From Phaeosaccion multiseriatum (lineage: Eukaryota; Ochrophyta, other classes), in the NCBI GenBank assembly GCA_965112735.1, contig OZ218950.1:5518001-5582000 (forward strand): a stretch of 64,000 nt of DNA. The letters run 5' to 3'. Under the pieces are notes generated by a model. It did no database searches, was not told the DNA's origin, and saw only the letters and a list, made by a program, of their open reading frames with translations. Every line of letters starts with the position of its first letter. Positions within the stretch are counted from its first letter, which is position 1. Position numbers and translations under genes: made by a program. This document shows positions 57,713-64,000 of this stretch, in pieces.

Positions 57713-59343
57713 ACCCACCTACGTACCTACCTACCTACCTACCTTCGAACTGCGCGCGATCTCCTGTCTCTGTGCCTTCCACCATATGCCTACTTGCCTT
57801 CTGACGTGAATACCGCAATGCAATGGCTTCGTTCCGTCTCTTTTCAGGCGGGAAAGCCAAGGCCAAGGGACAGGCCGGGCAAGCCCCTGTCGATGCATCA
57901 TCAACATCATCGAGTGAGGTGAGTCCGAGGCTCTCTGCTTAGGGAGACACCATCCCCTGTCCCTTTTGCCGTCCAGCTGCTGCTGTGGCATTCCTCTGCG
58001 CCTCCTTTTTCATCGCCCCTTTTGGCCCCTCTTTGTCGTCCCACCTAACCATCCCACGATTTTGGCCTTTGCAAGCGTCATCGTCCTTCCTCTTGTCTTC
58101 ATTCATCGTCATCCGCATATCGATCACGGCATCGCTCATTTCACGTTGTCTATCGCTTCATCTGTCGAATTGCCGTGCTCTCTCCACCCACTTGAACAAA
58201 GCCCAAGGCTAGAGCCGGGAAGGGCAAGAAGGGGCAACAGCAGCAGCAGCAGCTGACTCTTGACGAGGACAGTGGTGTGAGTCCGCTTAACTTCAGTGGC
58301 CTGCCTAAGGTGAGCGCCCGGAGGTTCGTGGTGCTCATTACTGCTTCTAGGCATCGTACAGACAGAGCACCAACCACCCTCTTGGCTCCTCTCTTTTGTA
58401 CTCACTCTTGGGTGTGTTTTGTTGCAACTCTGCTCTTATTACTGTACGGTCGTAGATGTTGGCAAAGGACAAGGCTGCAGCTGTGACGAAGGCTACCAAG
58501 GCCTCCACCAAGGCCCAGAAAGCCGCCGGGAGGAAAGGCAACAGTAGCAGGTGAGCCTCAGAGTGCTGAGCGCAGGCGTGAGGACCTCATAAGAGAGCCC
58601 CACCAACCCACAACTTCAACTTGCATCTTCCACGTCGCCCCTCGTCTCTCACTCATTTGTATTCCCTCTCCCTGAAACGCCTGCTCTGTCTGCAACACCC
58701 TTCCATGCACAGACCTTCTCCTTCTCCTTCTGCGATGGAGATAGACACCTCGCAGGGGGGGATGGTGGAAGACGACATTGATGAGTACAGCAGCGACGAA
58801 GGGGCAGCGGCAGGGGGGGGGGCTGTTGAGGAAGAGGAGAATGGTGCCCCTGGAACTGGCTCCAAGCGTGAGAAGGGGAAGAGCCAACGGAAAGGAGGAG
58901 GAGGAGGAGGAGGAGGAGGAGGAGGGGAAGAGTCGGGTCCTTCCCCTTCTTTGCGAGGGGGCGCTGGAGCTGGAGCCCAAGAAAAGGGGACGAGGGGCAA
59001 GAAGAGAGGGAGGGAAGAGCGACCCCGCGGTGGGACTTTGGAGGCCCTCGACGCTCTTTCGCTGCGAGGGGGGGGGGCGGCGTCAGACCACGAGTCGCCA
59101 GCGAAGAAGAGCACGGCCCGGAAAAGTGCTCCCTCCGAACCACCCGCGGCAAAGGGGAAGGCAGGGAAGGGGCGCGGAAAAGGGAAGCTCGAAAGCACAC
59201 CAGAGTCGGGAGATGGAAAGACGAACGGAATAAAAGCAGGCGGAGGCGGCAAGGGTGGTGCTGGGAGCGACGACGTGGGAAAGGAGACGAAAAGGAAGGC
59301 AGCAACTCCCCAGCGGACTTTGACGGCTCTGTTCAAGCGCTAA
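54922..59343 (+). CDS. CHK2: FHA-domain checkpoint kinase (CHK2/Rad53/Cds1 type) with long basic tail
   Basis: Nine exons: 54922-55173, 55320-55478, 55612-56418, 56705-56832, 57051-57514, 57848-57918, 58202-58309, 58456-58550, 58713-59343; 904 residues. Residues 7-35 hold four SQ/TQ sites (STQ, PSQ, HTQ, DSQ), the SQ/TQ cluster that ATM/ATR-type kinases phosphorylate. An FHA domain follows (WIGRSK, SSMHCRI, SSNGTW). The kinase domain runs from about 265 to 560: glycine loop IGNGTCGEV at 271-279, Lys294 in [13 protein letters not shown] at 388-395, DFG at 411-413, activation loop [10 protein letters not shown]. The roughly 340 residues after it are Lys/Gly/Ala rich, with a poly-Gly run, and end in [11 protein letters not shown] second in-phase donor at 58277 would shorten exon 7 by 11 codons. 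Role: nuclear DNA-damage signalling. Confidence 0.92.
57515..57745. repeat. (CTAC/CTGC)n tetranucleotide array in kinase intron 5
   Basis: Starts at the donor GTACGTACCTACCT (57515) and runs about 230 bp, switching between CTAC, CTGC and CTAG units. Confidence 0.9.
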
Positions 59344-59804
59344 GTGGCGGTGCTGCTTCTTGCGGCTCGTCGCATATCTTTTCTTTCCTTACTCTTTCTT
59401 AATCTTACTTAATCTTGCTCAGCTGTTTTTTAAAAGCTAATGAAAAATCGTACCCTCTTCATTCCTCTCGTCTATCTGGTGTCCCCACCAGCACCACGTG
59501 GCCAAGACACAAATGTGCCTCCTCGGCGAAGGGAGCTGCAAGTGACCGAACGAGAGACATGGCCAACAGAGACCCAAGCAGCATGACCAACTCCCTCCCT
59601 CCCCACGCGTGTATGGCAGCAAAAAGCCCCCCCTCCCTCCCCCCCCCCTTCTGTGCCTTGTCTCTTTCGTCCAAACAGCCCAGCGCGAATACGTAGAGTT
59701 AAGTAGATGGGTAGGTCGGCTCGGAGCCAGACTGGAGCCCCGCAAGAACAAGGGACAAGGACAAGGACAAGGACAAAAAAAAAAGGCAAGGGCAGGGGCA
59801 AGTC
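59344..59804. other. Convergent spacer, CHK2-type kinase / MGDG synthase
   Basis: 461 bp. The left part is T-rich (TTTTCTTTCCTTACTCTTTCTTAATC), suited to the kinase 3' end. Near 59753-59790 an (ACAAGG)n stretch and an A-run precede the MGDG synthase stop. No gene recognised. Confidence 0.5.
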
Positions 59805-60218
59805 TCACGCCTTGACTTCAGCAACCTCCCCGCCTGTCGTCACGAGCCCGCTCCCAGCGCCCTCCTCTACAGTAGTTGGGACGTCATCAGTGGCCTGAGC
59901 CGGCGCCCCCGCCCCCCCCTCGTTAGCAGTGGCCAGGCCATCCTCTTGGCTGGTGCTGGTGCTGCTGCTGCTGCTATCGTCAGCCTCTGCAAAGGCCATG
60001 GCCCCGATTTCTCTGGCAATATCAAAGGTCGCTTTGGGCTTGCCGTGCCTCAGGGCAGCGAGGGACATTTGCTTGAGGAGCTCCGGGTCACCCAGCCACG
60101 TTGCTACCTTCTCTGCGATGACCTGTACGCAGCGTGCAGAGGGGGGGGGGGAGAGCCAGAGGGGTTTGGAACAGAGGCCCGGAGGCGAACAGCCCAGGCA
60201 GACAAGGACAAAAGAGAC

Positions 60219-60259
<41 letters not shown>

Positions 60260-63200
60260 GCTTCAGCGTGGGCAAAACACACACGACTACCACTACCCAA
60301 GACCTTCACCCTCCAACCCTTAGCGGGAGGTAGGCAACACGCACGGATAGATGGTACTGCTCATCAGAGCACTCCACACACATTCCTCACCTTGGGCTTC
60401 TTACTGTAATCTCCAAAGCCCCCATCCACGACAAAGGGCACATTCCCCTCCTCCTGGCCGGGCAGATAATGGCTGAGCATGACCGGCAGGCCTCTGATCG
60501 CAGCCTCTGCGATGGTGCCGGGCCCGGCTTTGGTGATGATAACGTCGATGGCTCCCATCCACTCGTCCATGTTGCGGACGAAGCCGTTGATGATGACGTG
60601 CACGTTGTCGGGCATGGCCGCCTCCTCCAGCTCGTTTTTCAGCACCGCGTTCTTCCCACACACCACCACCACCTAAGGACAGAACGGAGGGACGGATGGC
60701 ATGGGGCAGGCAATTTGTGTCAGCACTGCTGTTGTGCCGTCTTGAGAAGGACGAGCAGACGAAGCAATTCACTGGGTACCAGGCCTCCCTCGCGGTGTTG
60801 GAGGGGCCTCACGAGGAGCCTCAGGAGGAGCCTGACGAGGAGCCTGCCTGATTGGTGCAGCACCATGCCGTGCTTGAGCTCTTTACCTGAGAGAAGGACA
60901 CTCTCGCTGCGAGCTCGTGGATCAGCGACATTGCTATTGCCCCCAAGCTCCCCACGCCATCCCCTCCTCCGACTATCATGGCTGCCGGCCCTTCCTCCCG
61001 CAGACCCAGCTCCCTCCTGCATGGACGCGGGAGAGAGAGAGAAGAGAGAGAGAGAGAGGGAGGGAGAGAGAGAGACAGAGAGAGAGAGGGACAGAGAGAG
61101 AGACAGAGAGAGAGGGAGAGAGAGAGACAGAGAGAGAGAGGGAGAGAGAGACAAAGAGAGAGGGAGAGGGAGAGAGGGAGAGAGAGGGAGAGAGAGAGTG
61201 AGAGGGAGGGTCGCATAGAAAATGGGGTGAGAAGAGTGTGGGGGAATGAGACAAAGTATCGCCAAACGCCGTGCAGCGCCGCCCCGTGTGTGCATACACA
61301 TACACATATACATACATACATACATACATACATACATACATACATACATACATACATACATACCGGAGTGTGTCCTTTGGGCTGCTGTCTTGCCAGAAGG
61401 CGGGTCGAACGGGCAGACCGAGGTTGTACAGGCGGTCTCTCTCAATGCCCACGTTGTAAGCCACCCGCATGACAGCTTCGCTCGATATAAAAATCTTAAA
61501 AGGAGCATGGGAGGGGGGGTGCGGGCGGAGACGCGCGTGAGAAAGAGAGAGCAAGCAGGGGCACTGTCCCCCCTTCCCTCTTCCTTAGCAGCCCCGTCGA
61601 TGTCCTACTCTTCTAACTAGCCGCACCTCAGCAGCCCCCTACCTTATCGGCTTCGGCATTGAACCAAGTTGGGTGCGCCCCGCCTAAGTCCGTCACCACC
61701 GTTACAAAGGGGAGTTGCCTCTTGCCGTCCTCTCCCAAGAACCGCAGCACTTTCAGTGGGAGGTCCTTCGAGAATCGCAGGGGAGGTGGGGGGCAGGAAA
61801 GCGACAAAGCGATTGAGAACAAACAACAAACTCACACAAACACATTCCACTCCCATTCTGGCTGTTTCCTTCACCAAGCCCTGGTTGCCAGTATCGCTCT
61901 CGATGCGACAGCAAGCAAGCAAGCAAGCAAGCCGGGTGGGTACAGCTAGTCTGCGCCTGTTGACCTCTTTCACCTCCTTCACCTCCTTCACCTCCTTCAC
62001 CTGGCAGAGCGGGTGCACCGAGACTACGAGGTCCGGGTCGTACTCCAGCAGGGCCTCTGTGAAACGATTGAAGTTGCTGAAGGTCATGATGCGGTCGCTC
62101 AACCACCGAGTGGGAGGGAAACGCATGTACTCGTACATCGTCCGCCACACAATGGGGTTTTTGGCCGCGTACTTTAGGGGAGCGCGAGGGGGGGGGGTAA
62201 GGGGGGACTCCAACGGTGAGGGGGGTTTGGAGCGGGAACGGGAAATGGCTTTTGCTCAGCGTAACCCATAATACCCCAGCTTCTCTTTCATACCTGGTAG
62301 GCAGGGACGGCATTGCTGGTGGGCCACCTCGAATGCTCCGTCCAAATATCCACCATGGTGACGTTGAACGATCCTGGAGGAGGACCAGAGTGGAGTGAGG
62401 GAAGGAAGAAGGCGTCTTCCACCCTTTCCATCCATGTACCACCATGCGTCTATTACCTCCCCCCTTACCTGGGTAGAGCTGGTCGAAGGCCGCCTCAAGA
62501 GCCTCTGCCGAAGCCCGGTGGCCCCCGCCAGTGTCGCTCATGAGTATGAGCACGTTCACCTGTCGTGCCGTGTGGTTTTTTTCAGCGCAAAAAAAAGGCA
62601 TCACCCAATATTTGCTGGCGGTGAGGGACATTCGAGCTCTCCTCCCCTAATCATACTCTTCACCTCTCGCCCCTGACGGTCCTGCATACCCATCCTTTGT
62701 GCGTACCTTGGCGTTGCCCCCTCTTGCCCTCCTCTTCCTTGTGACAACCTCAACACTTCGGTTGTTGACCATCTCCGTGTAATTTTTGCGCTGCTCCCGC
62801 AGGTACCTGGCCTTTTGGCTGCCGCGACGATCCTGGTAGTGATCGCCATCGTCTTCTTCAGAGGAATCGGAAGCCACAGCCTCTCCGTTCTGTGGGGGCA
62901 AAGAATTGAGCTCTGCATGAATGCCCACAGTTTTTTTTGCTATTTGCACGGGGGGGCTCTCTTCATTCAAGATGGTCGAGGTGCGCAAATACGAGCATAC
63001 CTCTTTTCTCCTACGCTTCTCTCTTCTGCGGCGGCGGCGCACCAAGGCGGCCTGTCGAAGGTGATTGAAAGCACGTTTGACTTTCGTCCCGTGCCGCGAG
63101 TACCCAACCTTCTCCCAGCACCCCCAGGGAGAAAGACACGGAGCGGGACCGGCAGAGGGGAAAGAGACGGGAGTAACAGGAGAAGGACAAGGGCTGCGTA

Positions 63201-63375
63201 AGACTGGAGTGCGGTATATGACTCGGGCTTGTCTCCTCACCTGATCCGGAAGCTCGCCCTCTTCGATCACCTGCTCCTCCGTGCGCCAACGCGAAAAGAG
63301 TGTGCTGGACCCCAGTGTAACCAGGTGCACCAGCGTGGTGGTGAGCATGATAACCATCCTACCCCTTCTATGCAT
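59805..63375 (-). CDS. MGD1: Monogalactosyldiacylglycerol synthase (MGDG synthase, GT28)
   Basis: Eleven exons: 63375-63241, 63051-63001, 62889-62707, 62559-62469, 62373-62294, 62171-62001, 61765-61643, 61494-61364, 61016-60887, 60672-60391, 60122-59805; 564 residues. It transfers galactose from UDP-galactose to diacylglycerol in the plastid envelope, making the main thylakoid lipid. Landmarks: VLILMSDTGGGHRASAEAL at 126-144, VDIWTEHSRWP, DPDLVVSVHPL, FVTVVTDLGGAHPTWF, LYNLGLPVRPAFW, VVVCGKN and the UDP-sugar-binding end ITKAGPGTIAEAAIRGLP near 411-428, then GQEEGNVPFVV. The first 120 residues are non-homologous: a hydrophobic MVIMLTTTLVHLVTLG, an Arg-rich exon 2 and an acidic patch, presumably targeting sequence. 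The last exon carries a Ser/Thr/Ala-rich extension. Another in-frame ATG is at 63357. Confidence 0.95.
60216..60255. repeat. (GA)n in MGDG synthase intron 10
   Basis: About 19 GA dinucleotides between exons 10 and 11. Confidence 0.9.
61029..61205. repeat. GA-rich purine array in MGDG synthase intron 8
   Basis: About 175 bp of GAGAGAGG/GAGACA units just before the exon 9 acceptor; on the coding strand it is a long CTCTCT pyrimidine tract. Confidence 0.9.
61307..61363. repeat. (CATA)n at the donor site of MGDG synthase intron 8
   Basis: About 14 CATA units. On the coding strand the intron opens GTATGTATGTATG, so the donor is the first repeat unit. Confidence 0.9.
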
Positions 63376-63972
63376 GCATTGAAGCGTTTGCAGAGGTACG
63401 TGCAAAGCAATTGGATAATGGGTGCGGTGTTGGGCACTTGAATTACAACTCGCCAACTTTGCTATTTGTAGGATTTGAACGTTGCACGTACGTACCCGTA
63501 CGTAGCCCTCCCCGCCCCTCCTTCTCTGTAATTTTACTTCGTACTTTGCTTTTCGCCGGGATACAGAACAGTTCAGTCTTTTGGGCCTGGAGATTGTGCA
63601 GTAGCGAGTGGGAAGAGGGGAAGGCCTACGGATCGCCAAAGGGGCCTCACGATGCAGGCAAGACTGAAAGGGCCAAGGGCTGGCTCCACTCTCACCACTC
63701 TTCTCGAAGGGCGGGTCCCTTTGTGCAGGTAAGTCTTAAAGAGCCAAAAATTACACTTGCACTCAAAGGGACAGAGGCGACGGAACTATAAATCCCGACT
63801 TTTCGCATACACCCCACTGTATAATTCGAGACCGATTTTGCATTGTGTTGGTTGGCCCCAGGCCCCTCCCCACCCGCCCCCAGCCGCGGTGTCTCAACGC
63901 GTGACACTTGCTGGGTAAGAGCCTGCCCTTACGCCATTCCAAATCACTCGCTGCCCTCTCTCCGACTCACGC
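63376..63972. promoter_or_regulatory. Upstream region of MGDG synthase, right edge
   Basis: About 600 bp without a recognisable gene. It contains overlapping CGTACGTACCCGTACGTAG palindromic sequence near 63487-63505 and TATAAAT at 63787-63793. An open frame on the + strand (63411-63791) has no family resemblance and looks like chance. Confidence 0.4.
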
Positions 63973-63995
63973 ATGAATGACGATGCCTCAGATGC
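63973..63995 (+). CDS. Possible first coding exon of the next gene
   Basis: ATG at 63973 opens MNDDASD and is followed by a donor-like GTGAG at 63996, where the window ends. A TATAAAT lies 185 bp upstream. Its divergent position relative to MGDG synthase fits the alternating pattern of the window. Eight codons are far too few for certainty. Confidence 0.2.
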
Positions 63996-64000
63996 GTGAG

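Noticed and set aside
58649-59336. - strand Pro/Ser-rich frames
   Set aside because: Mirror images of the Gly/Lys-rich tail of the CHK2-type kinase.
1-64000. tRNA, rRNA, riboswitch or bacterial operon signals
   Set aside because: None seen; the many spliced eukaryotic genes leave little room, and no cloverleaf-like sequence with a B box was noticed in the spacers. A covariance-model scan would be decisive.

Overview
The window is nuclear DNA from a GC-rich, intron-rich but gene-dense eukaryote. Nineteen protein genes can be read, with about 138 inferred introns, mostly 50-250 bp, with GTGAGT/GTACGT-type donors and CAG or TAG acceptors. I rebuilt each exon chain by hand from family motifs, splice consensus and frame. 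Every complete model closes to a whole number of codons. The organism looks like a flagellated, plastid-bearing alga: it has IFT172 and a BBS-type chaperonin (cilium), MGDG synthase (plastid galactolipid) and a sterol C-24 methyltransferase. A photosynthetic stramenopile is my best guess, supported by a helical domain in the RING/GAF gene that resembles uncharacterised stramenopile proteins. This is inference, not proof.

Layout, left to right: 3' end of an ethanolamine/choline phosphotransferase (+, 1-928); IFT172 (-, 969-12046); SLC44/CTL choline-transporter-like protein (+, 12231-15792); two head-to-head V-ATPase proteolipid c genes (-, 16470-17648 and +, 17995-19276); BBS/CCT-like chaperonin (-, 19519-22340); RING/poly-Q/GAF-like regulator (+, 22547-25328); a 1871-residue TPR-IQ-LRR protein (-, 25541-32101); Hikeshi/OPI10 (+, 32260-33478); proteasome beta-2/PSMB7 (+, 33678-35239); a long PPR protein (-, 35467-41265); sterol methyltransferase (+, 41327-44252); RBM42-like RRM protein (-, 44429-45885); HERPUD-like ubiquitin-domain membrane protein (+, 46212-48221); inositol-polyphosphate 5-phosphatase (-, 48314-50995); an orphan membrane protein (+, 51146-52162); an acidic repeat protein (-, 52498-54473); an FHA-kinase of the CHK2/Rad53 type (+, 54922-59343); and MGDG synthase (-, 59805-63375).

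The strands alternate almost perfectly (only Hikeshi and PSMB7 are tandem), so nearly all spacers are either short divergent promoters (61-448 bp) or short convergent ends (40-677 bp). Three of the first eight genes are ciliary or look ciliary. The rest are housekeeping: proteostasis (PSMB7, Hikeshi, HERPUD-like), lipid synthesis, vacuolar proton pumping, organelle RNA processing and DNA-damage signalling. They do not form one pathway.

The most notable non-coding signals are a 204-bp MITE with perfect terminal inverted repeats and a target duplication inside a V-ATPase intron, a related palindrome in a Hikeshi intron, tandem repeats that begin exactly at intron donor sites in seven introns, a large purine/pyrimidine minisatellite in IFT172, and a 10-bp palindrome shared by the V-ATPase and PSMB7 promoters. 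No tRNA, rRNA, CRISPR array or prokaryotic-style operon was seen.
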